This document shows, piece by piece, positions 17,398 through 26,319 of a stretch of 34,002 nt of DNA. Numbering within the stretch: position 1 is the first letter of the stretch; every line of letters begins with the position of its first letter. Where the stretch lies: assembly GCA_030538085.1 (NCBI GenBank), contig JAUNUR010000031.1, forward strand, positions 1 through 34,002, in the 5' to 3' direction. The DNA comes from Pseudomonadota bacterium. GTDB taxonomy: Bacteria; Pseudomonadota; Gammaproteobacteria; Burkholderiales; Burkholderiaceae_C. The translations under genes were made by a program, and so were the position numbers. The notes beneath the pieces were generated by a model. That model saw nothing but the letters and a program-made list of their open reading frames with translations, was not told the origin of the DNA and did not search any database.

Positions 17398-18936
17398 CTA
17401 GCCTTGGGCGGCCACACGGTCAGATTTGTCGTGTAACTTGTTGAGGGCACTCAGATAAGCCTTGGCCGAGGCGACGATGATGTCGGGGTCTGCGCCCACG
17501 CCGTTGACCACCCGGCCCGAGCTTTGCAGGCGCACCGTGACCTCGCCCTGGCTCTCGGTGGAGCCGCTGATGGCGTTGACCGAATACAGCACCATCTCGG
17601 CGCCGCTTTTCACGTGTGACTCGATGGCCTTCATCGAGGCGTCCACGGGTCCGTTGCCCTGCGACTGGCCGCGTACCTCTTCACCGCCCACGGTGAACAC
17701 GATCTCGGCCTGCGGCATCTCGCCGGTTTCGCTGTGCTGCGACAGCGAGATGAAGCCGTAGTGCTCCTTCTCGGCGGTCACGCTTTCGTCGCTCACCAGC
17801 GCCAGGATGTCCTCGTCGAAAATCTCGCTCTTGCGGTCGGCCAGATCCTTGAACTTGGCGAACGCGGCTATGATCTCGCCTTCGGATTCGAGCATCACGC
17901 CCAGCTCCTGCAGGCGCTGCTTGAAGGCGTTGCGGCCGCTGAGCTTGCCCAGCACGATTTTGTTGGCGCTCCAGCCCACGTCCTCGGCGCGCATGATCTC
18001 GTAGGTGTCGCGCGCCTTCAGCACGCCGTCCTGGTGGATGCCGCTGGCGTGCGCGAAGGCGTTGGCGCCCACCACGGCCTTGTTGGGCTGCACCACGAAG
18101 CCGGTGGTGTGGCTCACCATCTTGCTGGCCGGCACGATCTGCGTGGTGTCGATGTCGACCTCAAGGCCGAAGTAATCGCGCCGCGTTTTCACCGCCATCA
18201 CGATTTCTTCGAGCGAGCAGTTGCCCGCGCGCTCGCCCAGGCCGTTGATGGTGCATTCGACCTGGCGCGCGCCGCCAATCTTCACGCCCGCCAGGCTGTT
18301 GGCCACCGCCATGCCTAAGTCGTTGTGGCAGTGCACCGACCAGATGGCCTTGTCGCTGTTGGGCACCTTCTCGCGCAGCGTCTTGATGAAGTTCCCATAC
18401 AGCTCGGGAATCGCGTAGCCCACGGTGTCGGGGATGTTGATGGTGGTGGCGCCTTCGTTGATTACGGCCTCGCAGATACGGGCCAGAAAGTCGATGTCGC
18501 TGCGGTAGCCGTCCTCGGCGCTGAACTCGATGTCGCCCATCAGGTTGCGCGCGAAGCGCACCGCCAGCCTGGCCTGCTCGAACACCTCGTCCTCCGTCAT
18601 GCGCAGTTTTTTCTCCATGTGCAGCGGGCTGGTGGCGATGAAGGTGTGGATGCGCCCGCGGTTGGCGCCCTTCAGCGCCTCGGCGGCGCGGGCGATGTCG
18701 CGGTCGTTGGCGCGCGAGAGCGAGCACACCGTGGAGTCCTTGATCGCCTCGGCGATCGACTTGATGCACTCGAAATCACCGTTGGAGCTGGCGGCGAAGC
18801 CCGCCTCGATCACGTCCACCTTCAGTCGTTCGAGCTGGCGCGCGATGCGCAGCTTCTCGTCGCGCGTCATGCTGGCGCCGGGCGACTGTTCGCCATCGCG
18901 CAAGGTGGTGTCGAAGATGATGAGCTTGTCGGTCAT
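17398..18936 (-). CDS. leuA: 2-isopropylmalate synthase
   Basis: A protein of 512 residues that condenses acetyl-CoA with 2-ketoisovalerate, the first committed step of leucine synthesis. HMGL-like TIM barrel with [13 protein letters not shown] at the start (catalytic Arg and metal-binding Asp), [16 protein letters not shown] (metal-binding His) and [15 protein letters not shown], followed by the LeuA allosteric dimer domain (about 390-500) that senses leucine. The start at 18936 is the ATG giving [15 protein letters not shown]; the TTG at 18954 would add six residues. Upstream is a leader peptide and attenuator. It converges with no gene: pssA lies upstream on the same strand. Confidence 0.97.
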   Translation of the reverse strand: MTDKLIIFDTTLRDGEQSPGASMTRDEKLRIARQLERLKVDVIEAGFAASSNGDFECIKSIAEAIKDSTVCSLSRANDRDIARAAEALKGANRGRIHTFIATSPLHMEKKLRMTEDEVFEQARLAVRFARNLMGDIEFSAEDGYRSDIDFLARICEAVINEGATTINIPDTVGYAIPELYGNFIKTLREKVPNSDKAIWSVHCHNDLGMAVANSLAGVKIGGARQVECTINGLGERAGNCSLEEIVMAVKTRRDYFGLEVDIDTTQIVPASKMVSHTTGFVVQPNKAVVGANAFAHASGIHQDGVLKARDTYEIMRAEDVGWSANKIVLGKLSGRNAFKQRLQELGVMLESEGEIIAAFAKFKDLADRKSEIFDEDILALVSDESVTAEKEHYGFISLSQHSETGEMPQAEIVFTVGGEEVRGQSQGNGPVDASMKAIESHVKSGAEMVLYSVNAISGSTESQGEVTVRLQSSGRVVNGVGADPDIIVASAKAYLSALNKLHDKSDRVAAQG

Positions 18937-18997
18937 GATGAGGATGTACTCCAAAGGTAGGTGACTGAAATCCCGCTAGCGCAAAGTTCTTGAACCA

Positions 18998-19034
18998 AAC
19001 AAAAAGGCCCGCTGCGGGTGCAAACGGGCCTTTA
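18998..19034 (-). terminator. leu attenuator (Rho-independent terminator ahead of leuA)
   Basis: On the minus strand AAAGGCCCG pairs with CGGGCCTTT (9 bp) and a T5 run follows, 60 bp before the leuA start. The 5' arm (GCCCGTTTG, 19021-19029) can pair instead with CGAACGGGC (19065-19073) at the end of the leader ORF, nine pairs with one G-U. That is the antiterminator expected in attenuation. Confidence 0.88.
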
Positions 19035-19053
19035 CAGGAAAAAGTCGCGCGCG

Positions 19054-19107
19054 CTACCGATCCCGCCCGTTCGGCGTTGCCAGTAGTAGAGCCAGCGACT
19101 TGTTCAT
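19054..19107 (-). CDS. leuL: leu leader peptide
   Basis: A short ORF of 17 residues, MNKSLALLLATPNGRDR, with four leucines, two encoded by CTA, which should be rare in such a GC-rich genome. Stalling at these codons would cover AAGTCGC (19095-19101), which otherwise pairs with GCGACTT (19042-19048). That would free CGAACGGGC to form the antiterminator. Reading to the TAG stop would cover CGAACGGGC and let the terminator form. No Shine-Dalgarno is seen; a possible extended -10 only about 10 bp upstream suggests a nearly leaderless transcript. An in-frame ATG at 19128 would give a 24-residue version. Confidence 0.8.
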   Translation of the reverse strand: MNKSLALLLATPNGRDR

Positions 19108-19116
19108 AAGGGCGCA

Positions 19117-19125
19117 AATGTAGCA
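19117..19125 (-). promoter_or_regulatory. possible extended -10 of the leu promoter
   Basis: The minus strand reads TGCTACATT, a TGn extended -10 followed by TACATT. Transcription would start near 19110, right at the leader ATG. No good -35 is visible, so this is a weak call based on position. Confidence 0.35.
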
Positions 19126-19172
19126 CATGGAATAACGGCCGCGCACACTGGGGATTTCACCAAGACCGCCGG

Positions 19173-20057
19173 TCAGTCGTGGTGCAGCCCGCGCTCGTCG
19201 GGCTCGTCGGTCGAGGTGCTGACGATGCTGGCGTGCTGCCCCTTGGCGCGCCGCCAGGCGTAGATGACGTAGCCCGACAGCGCATAGCCCACGAACAGCA
19301 CGAACAGCATGGTGGCCGGCTCGATGCTGATGACGGCAAACAGCAGCGCCACCAGCACCAGCACCACGAAGGGCACGCTGCGGCGTCCGCCGAAATCCTT
19401 GAAGCTGTAGTACGGGATGTTGGTGACCATGGTCAGCCCCGCGAACAGCGTGACGGCGAACATGATCCACGCCAGGTCGGCCCGCACGATGGGCTCGCCG
19501 CCGAATACCGAGATCAGCGCCTTGAACAATGGCACCTCGCGGTGCGCCACCAGCATGGCGCTGGTCAGCCAGATGAAGCCCGCCACCAGCGCCGCCGCGG
19601 CTGGCGACGGCAGTCCCTGGAAGTAGCGCTTGTCCACCACCGAGGTGTTGACGTTGAAGCGCGCCAGCCGCAGCGCCGCGCAGGCGCAGTAGACGAAGGC
19701 GGCGATCCAGCCCCAACGGCCCAGCGGGCGCAGCGCCCACTCGTAGGCCAGCAGCGCCGGCGCGGCGCCAAAGCTGACCATGTCGGACAGCGAATCCATC
19801 TGCTCGCCGAAGGCGCTTTGCGTGCCGGTCATGCGCGCCACGCGGCCGTCCAGGCTGTCGAGCACCATGGCCGCGAAGATCCCCGTGGTGGCCAGGTTGA
19901 AATGGCCATTGATGGCCATCACGATGCCGTAGAAGCCGCCGAACAGCGCCGCCAGCGTGAACAGGTTGGGCAGCACGTAGATGCCCTTGCGGCGACGGCG
20001 CGGCAAGTGTGCGGGTTCGTCCTGGACAGGGGATGAGGATGGTTCTGGATCAGTCAT
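19173..20057 (-). CDS. pssA: CDP-diacylglycerol--serine O-phosphatidyltransferase
   Basis: A protein of 294 residues that makes phosphatidylserine from CDP-diacylglycerol and serine, the first step to phosphatidylethanolamine. An integral membrane protein with about eight helices. The full CDP-alcohol phosphatidyltransferase motif is present: Asp70-Gly71, Ala74-Arg75, Gly84, Asp88 and Asp92 with exact family spacing. The start at 20057 is the first ATG (TTG at 20060 also possible). It lies between ilvC and leuA, an arrangement found in many proteobacteria. The gap from ilvC holds a terminator, so pssA probably has its own promoter. Confidence 0.95.
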   Translation of the reverse strand: MTDPEPSSSPVQDEPAHLPRRRRKGIYVLPNLFTLAALFGGFYGIVMAINGHFNLATTGIFAAMVLDSLDGRVARMTGTQSAFGEQMDSLSDMVSFGAAPALLAYEWALRPLGRWGWIAAFVYCACAALRLARFNVNTSVVDKRYFQGLPSPAAAALVAGFIWLTSAMLVAHREVPLFKALISVFGGEPIVRADLAWIMFAVTLFAGLTMVTNIPYYSFKDFGGRRSVPFVVLVLVALLFAVISIEPATMLFVLFVGYALSGYVIYAWRRAKGQHASIVSTSTDEPDERGLHHD

Positions 20058-20086
20058 CAAATCTGGTTCTGATGCTCGCCTGCAAA

Positions 20087-20100
20087 GCGCAAGCAGCTAT
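20087..20100 (-). repeat. short motif ATAGCTGCTTGCGC
   Basis: Matches ATAGCTGCTAGCGC at 22431-22444 in 13 of 14 bases. Both lie in the 5' region of a minus-strand gene (pssA, ilvH). I recall similar motifs scattered in Comamonadaceae intergenic DNA. No function is known to me. Confidence 0.5.
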
Positions 20101-20159
20101 GAAATCAAGAGTAAACCAGCAGGGCAGCCAGCCTTGCCAGTGTAACGAATCGCAGCAAC

Positions 20160-20186
20160 GAAAAAGGCCACGCAAACGTGGCCTTC
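20160..20186 (-). terminator. Rho-independent terminator of ilvC
   Basis: On the minus strand AAGGCCACG pairs with CGTGGCCTT around a TTTG loop, followed by TTTTTC, 35 bp after the ilvC stop. Confidence 0.92.
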
Positions 20187-20219
20187 CTCTGCATCTCCGC
20201 AGCGATCAGGTCAACAAGA

Positions 20220-21248
<1,029 letters not shown>

Positions 21249-21265
21249 TCAAAAAAGGGAAGCCG

Positions 21266-21562
21266 TCAGTGCCGGCCCTGGGATACCACTGGATGCCGGC
21301 GCTGATGCACCACGGCGATCACGCGCAGAAAGTGATCGTGCCGGCGATAGAAAACCGAATAGGGAAAACGGCGCAGTGGAAACACGCGTCGCCCCACTGA
21401 AAGCGGAGTGCCAAGCTCGGGAAACTCGCACAGGATTGCGGCTACGCGCTCGAACTCAGTCAGATACAAGCCCGCCAGCTTTTCACCTGCCTGCTCCCGA
21501 TAGAACCGCATGGCTTGGGTCAGGTCGTCGGCGGCGGCACTGCTCAATTGCAGGGTCAGCAC
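21266..21562 (-). CDS. RelE/ParE-family toxin
   Basis: A protein of 98 residues from the GTG at 21562 (VLTLQLSSAAADDL). The family pattern is clear: ALxDL-like start, FYREQAGEKLAGLYLTEFER, PELGTPLSVGRRVFPLRRFP, then YSVFYRRHDHFLRVIAVVHQ and RRHP at the end. Such proteins inhibit translation or DNA gyrase when freed from the antitoxin. The GTG overlaps the antitoxin stop by 7 bp, showing translational coupling. An upstream in-frame start at 21607 would overlap the antitoxin further. It lies 29 bp before ilvC in the same direction. Whether it acts as a ParE or RelE toxin cannot be told from sequence. Confidence 0.88.
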   Translation of the reverse strand: MLTLQLSSAAADDLTQAMRFYREQAGEKLAGLYLTEFERVAAILCEFPELGTPLSVGRRVFPLRRFPYSVFYRRHDHFLRVIAVVHQRRHPVVSQGRH

Positions 21563-21780
21563 GGCTCGGCCCGCAATTTCGCCACCACTGCGCCACCATC
21601 CAGCCATGCATCACCGTCGCGCGCCATCGCTGCCTCGCGGCGCTCGCACTCCGCGTCCCAGGCGAGTGCCCATTCGGCATCGCGGTCCAGACTGGCGATC
21701 AACTGGTTCAGCAAGTGCTGGCGCTGTTCGGCGGGCAGGGCCAGTACCTGGGCTTCGAGATGGTCAAACGTGGTGGACAT
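21556..21780 (-). CDS. addiction-module antitoxin
   Basis: A protein of 74 residues with the LPAEQRQHLLNQLIASLD segment typical of small 'addiction module' antitoxins (the TIGR02574-type family) that accompany RelE/ParE toxins. An acidic, Trp-containing C-terminal half (DRDAEWALAWDAECERRE) should wrap the toxin. A strong Shine-Dalgarno (GGAGG) lies upstream of the ATG at 21780. There is no obvious DNA-binding domain, so autoregulation is uncertain. It follows ilvH by 63 bp. Confidence 0.87.
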   Translation of the reverse strand: MSTTFDHLEAQVLALPAEQRQHLLNQLIASLDRDAEWALAWDAECERREAAMARDGDAWLDGGAVVAKLRAEPC

Positions 21781-21843
21781 GGATGAACCTCCGGTGGGTT
21801 GATGCGCCGCGCCAAATCATAGGCGCGGCTGGCCGCACCCCGC

Positions 21844-22335
21844 TCAGACCCTCAACAGGCGCTCGCCACGCCCGATCCCGCTGGCGCCGGTGCGCACGGT
21901 CTCCAGGATCGCCGTCTTGTCGATGGCGTTCAGGAAGGCTTCGTTCTTGCCCTGGTCGCCGGTCAGCTCGATGGTGTAGCTCTTGTCGGTGACGTCGATG
22001 ATGCGGCCGCGGAAGATGTCGACCATGCGCTTCATCTCCTCGCGCTCCTTGCCGACGGCGCGCACTTTCACCATCATGTGCTCGCGCTCGATGTAGGCGC
22101 CCTCGGTCAGGTCGACCACCTTCACCACCTCGATCAGGCGGTTCAGGTGCTTGGTGATCTGCTCGATGGTTTCGTCGGAGCCGCGCGTCTGGATCGTCAT
22201 GCGCGAGAGGCTTGCGTCCTCGGTCGGCGCGACGATGAGTGATTCGATGTTGTAGCCGCGGGCCGAGAACAGGCCCACCACGCGGGACAGCGCGCCCGCC
22301 TCGTTTTCAATCAATACGGCAATGATGTGTTTCAT
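21844..22335 (-). CDS. ilvH: acetolactate synthase small (regulatory) subunit
   Basis: A protein of 163 residues. It binds the large subunit and confers valine feedback inhibition. The N-terminal ACT domain begins HIIAVLIENEAGALSRVVGL with ARGYNIESL after it, and a C-terminal domain carries GKNEAFLNAID. The start at 22335 is set by this conserved beginning; the longer frame to 22431 has no support. It lies 241 bp after ilvB, in a gap with two hairpins and a short motif, so it may have its own control. Confidence 0.97.
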   Translation of the reverse strand: MKHIIAVLIENEAGALSRVVGLFSARGYNIESLIVAPTEDASLSRMTIQTRGSDETIEQITKHLNRLIEVVKVVDLTEGAYIEREHMMVKVRAVGKEREEMKRMVDIFRGRIIDVTDKSYTIELTGDQGKNEAFLNAIDKTAILETVRTGASGIGRGERLLRV

Positions 22336-22430
22336 GTGAGTCCTCTTTTCGCCGCCCTCCACCGCGCACGGTAATGCGCGGGCTTGGCGGTCAATAGATT
22401 CGTCCGGGAACGATGGTTTATATAAAAACA

Positions 22431-22444
22431 ATAGCTGCTAGCGC
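22431..22444 (+). repeat. short motif ATAGCTGCTAGCGC
   Basis: Second copy of the motif at 20087-20100, in the opposite orientation. It lies in the ilvB-ilvH gap. Confidence 0.5.
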
Positions 22445-22453
22445 CCGTCAGTA

Positions 22454-22496
22454 AAGGATTTCAGATGTTTTTTTCTTGAAATCCTTGCTGGGCAAG
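22454..22496. other. two adjacent hairpins between ilvB and ilvH
   Basis: AAGGATTTCA / TGAAATCCTT (22454-22463 and 22477-22486) is a perfect 10-bp stem with a T-rich loop. Next to it CTTGC / GCAAG (22484-22496) forms a small stem that overlaps it by three bases, so the two exclude each other in part. No T run follows on the minus strand, so this is not a plain terminator. Confidence 0.55.
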
Positions 22497-22576
22497 CGCA
22501 ACCCACTATAGGTTCAGGAGCGTCCGGTGTTCACGCTGAACGCTGATCGCCGAACGCCGAACGCTCAACCGCTGTT

Positions 22577-24355
22577 TCACAGGTCTTCCGCGCCCAGCAG
22601 CATCTCGGTCAGGCCCTTGCCGGCCTGCACCATCGGGAACACGTTTTCGGTGGGGTCGGTGCGGAAGTCCATGAACACGGTGCGGTCCTTGAGCTTGCGC
22701 GCCTCGCGCAGCGCCGGCTCCACGTCCTGCGGCCGCTCGATCAGCATGCCGACGTGGCCAAACGCCTCGGCCAGCTTCACGAAGTTGGGCAGTGCGTCCA
22801 TGTAGCTGTGGCTGTAGCGGCCGGAGTATTCAATCTCCTGCCACTGGCGCACCATGCCGAGGTAGCGGTTGTTCAGCGAGACGATCTTGATCGGCGTGTT
22901 GTACTGCAGGCAGGTGGACAGCTCCTGAATGCACATCTGCACCGAGCCTTCGCCCGTCACGCAGTACACCTCGCTGTCGGGCTTGGCCAGCTTGATGCCC
23001 ATGGCGTAGGGAATGCCTACGCCCATGGTGCCCAGGCCGCCGGAGTTGATCCAGCGGCGCGGCTCGTTGAACTTGTAGAACTGCGCTGCCCACATCTGGT
23101 GCTGGCCCACGTCGGAGGTCACGTAGGCGTCGGCGTCCTTGGTCATCTCCCACAGCGTCTCGATGACCTTCTGCGGCTTGATGACGTCGGTGTTGGCGCG
23201 GTCGTACTTCAGGCAGTCGCGGCTGCGCCAATCCTCGATGGTCTTCCACCAGTCGGCCAGCGCGGCCTCGTCGGGCTTGGCGGCGTTTTCGCGGATCATG
23301 CCGATCATCTCGGTCAGCACGTCCTTCACGTCGCCGACGATGGGCACGTCGACCTTCACGCGCTTGGAGATGCTGGACGGGTCGATGTCGATGTGGATGA
23401 TCTTGCGCTCGTTCTGCGCGAAGTGCTTGGGGTTGCCGATCACGCGGTCGTCGAAGCGCGCGCCCACGGCCAGCAGCACGTCGCAGTTCTGCATGGCGTT
23501 GTTGGCTTCCCAGGTGCCGTGCATGCCCGGCATGCCCAGGAAGCGCCGGTCGGTGGCCGGGAAAGCGCCCAGGCCCATCAGCGTGTTGGTGACCGGGTAG
23601 TTGAGCAGATCGACCAGCGCGCGCAGCTCGGCCGTGGCATCGGCCAGCAGCACGCCGCCGCCGGTGTAGATGTAGGGGCGCTTGGCGTTCAGCAAGAATT
23701 GCAGCGCCTTGCGAATCTGCCCGCCATGCCCTTTCTTGACGGGGTTGTACGAGCGCATTTCCACCTTGTCGGGATAGCCCTTGTAGGTGGTCTTGTTGAA
23801 CGACACGTCTTTCGGGATATCGACCACCACCGGGCCGGGGCGGCCCGAGCGCGCGATGTGGAAGGCCTTTTTCATCACGTCGGCCATGTCGCGCACGTCC
23901 TTCACCAGGAAGTTGTGCTTGACCACCGGGCGCGTGATGCCCACGGTGTCGCACTCCTGGAAGGCGTCCAGGCCGATGGCGGCGGTGGGCACCTGGCCGG
24001 TGATGATCACCATCGGGATCGAGTCCATGTACGCCGTGGCGATGCCGGTGATCGCGTTGGTCACGCCGGGACCGGAGGTGACCAGCGCCACGCCCACGTC
24101 GCCCGTGGCGCGCGCGTAGCCGTCGGCGGCGTGCACGGCGGCCTGCTCGTGGCGCACCAGCACGTGCTGGATGGTGTCCTGCTTGTAGAACGCGTCGTAG
24201 ATATGCAACACCGCGCCGCCGGGATAGCCCCAGACGTATTTCACCCCTTCGGCCTGGAGGGCCTTGACGAGGATTTCAGCGCCACGGAGTTCTTGGGAGG
24301 AGGTGCCGGCGGATGCGGCGGCGGCCGATTTGAGTTCGGCTTTGGAGACTTCCAT
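22577..24355 (-). CDS. ilvB: acetolactate synthase large (catalytic) subunit
   Basis: A thiamine-diphosphate enzyme of 592 residues that joins two pyruvates, or pyruvate and 2-oxobutyrate. The N-terminal PYR domain carries [16 protein letters not shown] and [14 protein letters not shown] with the catalytic Glu; the central FAD-binding domain includes [16 protein letters not shown]; the C-terminal PP domain has [19 protein letters not shown] and [14 protein letters not shown]. Length fits the family. The start at 24355 has AAAGG about 11 bp upstream. First gene of the ilvB-ilvH-(TA)-ilvC series. A good sigma-70 promoter lies about 160 bp upstream. Confidence 0.97.
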   Translation of the reverse strand: MEVSKAELKSAAAASAGTSSQELRGAEILVKALQAEGVKYVWGYPGGAVLHIYDAFYKQDTIQHVLVRHEQAAVHAADGYARATGDVGVALVTSGPGVTNAITGIATAYMDSIPMVIITGQVPTAAIGLDAFQECDTVGITRPVVKHNFLVKDVRDMADVMKKAFHIARSGRPGPVVVDIPKDVSFNKTTYKGYPDKVEMRSYNPVKKGHGGQIRKALQFLLNAKRPYIYTGGGVLLADATAELRALVDLLNYPVTNTLMGLGAFPATDRRFLGMPGMHGTWEANNAMQNCDVLLAVGARFDDRVIGNPKHFAQNERKIIHIDIDPSSISKRVKVDVPIVGDVKDVLTEMIGMIRENAAKPDEAALADWWKTIEDWRSRDCLKYDRANTDVIKPQKVIETLWEMTKDADAYVTSDVGQHQMWAAQFYKFNEPRRWINSGGLGTMGVGIPYAMGIKLAKPDSEVYCVTGEGSVQMCIQELSTCLQYNTPIKIVSLNNRYLGMVRQWQEIEYSGRYSHSYMDALPNFVKLAEAFGHVGMLIERPQDVEPALREARKLKDRTVFMDFRTDPTENVFPMVQAGKGLTEMLLGAEDL

Positions 24356-24512
24356 TTTGAGATCAACCTTTCGAGAATTTCTCTAACGAAATACCTTGGG
24401 TGCCCCTTGCCAGCCCTCGTGAGGCCGCTTCAGGACTTGAGACCATGCGCCATGGGCGACTGAATTCCGTCGCCGGACGATGACCCGTTTGCCTTTTTTG
24501 ACTGCAAGGCGG

Positions 24513-24542
24513 ATTATCGCACTGCAACATGGCCTTTGTCAG
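24513..24542 (-). promoter_or_regulatory. sigma-70 promoter for ilvB
   Basis: The minus strand reads CTGACA (24537-24542), 18 bp, GATAAT (24513-24518). It leaves a 5' untranslated leader of about 150 nt before ilvB. The -35 overlaps that of the divergent promoter. Confidence 0.65.
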
Positions 24543-24565
24543 CACAAAAGACCCGATGCCATAAT
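24536..24565 (+). promoter_or_regulatory. sigma-70 promoter for the sigma-factor operon
   Basis: The plus strand reads TTGTCA (24536-24541), 18 bp, CATAAT (24560-24565), about 80 bp before the sigma-factor gene. It shares its -35 bases with the ilvB promoter on the other strand. Confidence 0.6.
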
Positions 24566-24645
24566 CGCGCCCAGAAAAATGCGGCCAGACAGTCCCTGAC
24601 GCCGCCTTCAGCACTCACTTCCCGCGGTCCGGCGCTCACTGCCGC

Positions 24646-25221
24646 TTGACGTCCTTGGCTACCGAACAAGAACTTTCCGATTTCCTCAAAAGCGTCGAGA
24701 AGCGGGCGTTCAAGCGCGCGGTCTACCACGTGCGCGACGAGGACGCCGCGCTGGACATCGTGCAAGACAGCATGATGAAGCTGGCCGAGCACTACGGCGA
24801 CAAGCCTCCGGCCGAGCTGCCGCTGCTGTTCCAGCGTATCCTGTCGAACAGCACGCTGGACTGGTTCCGCCGGCAGAAAACGCGCAACGCCTTGTTTTCG
24901 AACATGAGCGACTTCGACTCGCCCGATGGCGACGGCGATTTCGACCTGCTGGAGGCCTTTGCTGGCGCCGACGATTCGCAGCGGATCGAAAGCGCGGAGG
25001 ATTCCACGCGACGCGCCCAGATCCTGCGGGAGATCGAGTTACAAATACAGGCTCTTCCCAACCGTCAACGCGAGGCGTTTCTGATGCGTTATTGGGAGGA
25101 AATGGATGTTGCTGAAACGGCGGCGGCCATGGGTTGTTCGGAGGGCAGCGTGAAGACGCATTGCTCACGCGCGGTCCAGGCGCTTGCCAAGGCATTGCGA
25201 GCCAGGGGAATCCTGCCATGA
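24646..25221 (+). CDS. RNA polymerase sigma factor, sigma-70/ECF type
   Basis: About 190 residues. Region 2 spans roughly 17-80 (KRAFKRAVYHVRDEDAALDI, LLFQRILSNSTLDWFRRQKT) and region 4 roughly 130-185 (IQALPNRQREAFLMRYWEE, then MGCSEGSVKTHCSRAVQALA, a HTH). The two are joined by an acidic linker. There is no nearby ATG: TTG at 24646 or TTG at 24655 (giving MATEQELSDFL) are candidates, and the second looks more like family members. It overlaps the DUF3619 gene by 4 bp (ATGA). The set sigma, DUF3619, DUF3106, RDD is a recurrent Burkholderiales group (from memory), which suggests the next protein is its membrane regulator; that is unproven. Confidence 0.92.
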   Translation: MTSLATEQELSDFLKSVEKRAFKRAVYHVRDEDAALDIVQDSMMKLAEHYGDKPPAELPLLFQRILSNSTLDWFRRQKTRNALFSNMSDFDSPDGDGDFDLLEAFAGADDSQRIESAEDSTRRAQILREIELQIQALPNRQREAFLMRYWEEMDVAETAAAMGCSEGSVKTHCSRAVQALAKALRARGILP

Positions 25222-25682
25222 ACACCCACTACAACCACCAGCACCACGATACCCTGCAAAACCGTTTTGGCTTGCGCGTGGCGGCCCGCCTGTCGGCTGG
25301 CGCTGAATCGCTGCCGCACGACATTGGCGAGCGCCTGCGCGTGGCGCGCCAGCAGGCCCTGGCGCGGCGCAAGCAGCCCGTGGCGTCGCTGCGCCAGCAG
25401 ACCGCCACGGACGTGCTGAGCCACGGCGCCACGGCCACGATGGGCTTTGGTCATGACGGCCTGGGATTCTGGGGGCGGCTGGCTTCCGCCGCGCTGGTGC
25501 TTGCCCTGGCCGTTGGCCTGGTCACCATCAACCTGGTGCAGGAGGACGGCCGCACCATGGAAGTGGCCGACCTGGACGCGGCCCTGCTGACGGACGATCT
25601 GCCGCCCGAGGCGTATGCCGACCCGGGTTTTCTGCAGTACCTGAAGTCCGACGCCGGGGCCGCGCGTACATCCAGCCGCTGA
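25218..25682 (+). CDS. DUF3619-type single-pass membrane protein
   Basis: A protein of 154 residues. A His-rich N-terminus (MNTHYNHQHHD), a basic cytoplasmic part (about 15-75, with ALARRKQ), one membrane helix (LASAALVLALAVGLVTINLV, about 90-109) and an acidic outside tail (DLDAALLTDDLPPEAYADPG). The topology is that of an anti-sigma factor, with the N-terminus inside. It is translationally coupled to the sigma gene by an ATGA overlap, fitting a sigma/anti-sigma pair, but it shows no zinc anti-sigma motif. DUF3619 is recalled from the gene order and tail sequence. The function is inference. Confidence 0.85.
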   Translation: MNTHYNHQHHDTLQNRFGLRVAARLSAGAESLPHDIGERLRVARQQALARRKQPVASLRQQTATDVLSHGATATMGFGHDGLGFWGRLASAALVLALAVGLVTINLVQEDGRTMEVADLDAALLTDDLPPEAYADPGFLQYLKSDAGAARTSSR

Positions 25683-25712
25683 CCTGACGCAGTTGCCTGC
25701 CCGCTTGCCTTG

Positions 25713-26291
25713 ATGCGCCGTTTGTTTCCAGTTCTCGTTGCCGCATGCGGCGCCATGTTGTTGGCGCCCGTGTCCGCGCAAGCGCAGCCGGACGAGGTGG
25801 TGCTGGCCCAGGCCGCGGGCACCATGGCCTGGCGCGGCCTGACGGCCGAGCAGCAAGCCGCGCTGCAGCCCTTGCAAAAACTGTGGCCAAGCCTGGGCGC
25901 CGACCAGCAGCGCAAATGGGTGGCGCTGGCGTACAACTTCAACCGCATGACGCCCGACGAGCGTGCCACGCTGCAAAGCCGCATGAAGGAATGGGCACGC
26001 CTGACGCCCGCGCAGCGGACACAGGCCCGCCTCAATTTTGGCGAGGTGCAACGCCGCGTGCCCGCCGACGAGCGGCGCGCCAAATGGGAGGAGTACCAGG
26101 CGCTGCCCATCGAGGAGCGCGAGCGCCTGGCCAGCGACCAGCCCAAGCCCCTCAAGAGCGCGGCCCCCGCGCTTCGGCCCACACGGCCTGCGGTGTCGGC
26201 TGGCGTGCCTTCTGGCGCGGCGCCCGCGCAGACCACGCCACCCGTGAATCGCCATACACTCCTGCCCGAGCGCGCGCCGGCAAGCCGTTGA
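25713..26291 (+). CDS. DUF3106-type periplasmic protein
   Basis: A protein of 192 residues with a signal peptide (MRRLFPVLVAACGAMLLAPV, then SAQAQ). The body repeats Leu-Thr-x-Glu/Asp-Gln units (LTAEQQAALQPLQKLWPSL, MTPDERATLQSRMKEWARLT, PAQRTQARLNFGEVQR), a pattern resembling the LTxxQ repeats of CpxP/Spy stress chaperones, though this is only a likeness. The C-terminal 50 residues are Pro/Ala-rich and disordered. The ATG at 25713 is chosen over the TTG at 25710. It is 30 bp downstream of DUF3619, so it is probably in the same operon. Confidence 0.87.
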   Translation: MRRLFPVLVAACGAMLLAPVSAQAQPDEVVLAQAAGTMAWRGLTAEQQAALQPLQKLWPSLGADQQRKWVALAYNFNRMTPDERATLQSRMKEWARLTPAQRTQARLNFGEVQRRVPADERRAKWEEYQALPIEERERLASDQPKPLKSAAPALRPTRPAVSAGVPSGAAPAQTTPPVNRHTLLPERAPASR

Positions 26292-26319
26292 TGGCGCTGC
26301 CACGGCCGGGCGGCTGAAC

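Noticed and set aside
22754-24463. A 569-residue open frame on the plus strand, antisense to ilvB
   Set aside because: It is a GC-rich shadow of the real ilvB frame, its sequence is His/Val/Gly-biased without any known motif, and ilvB is certain.
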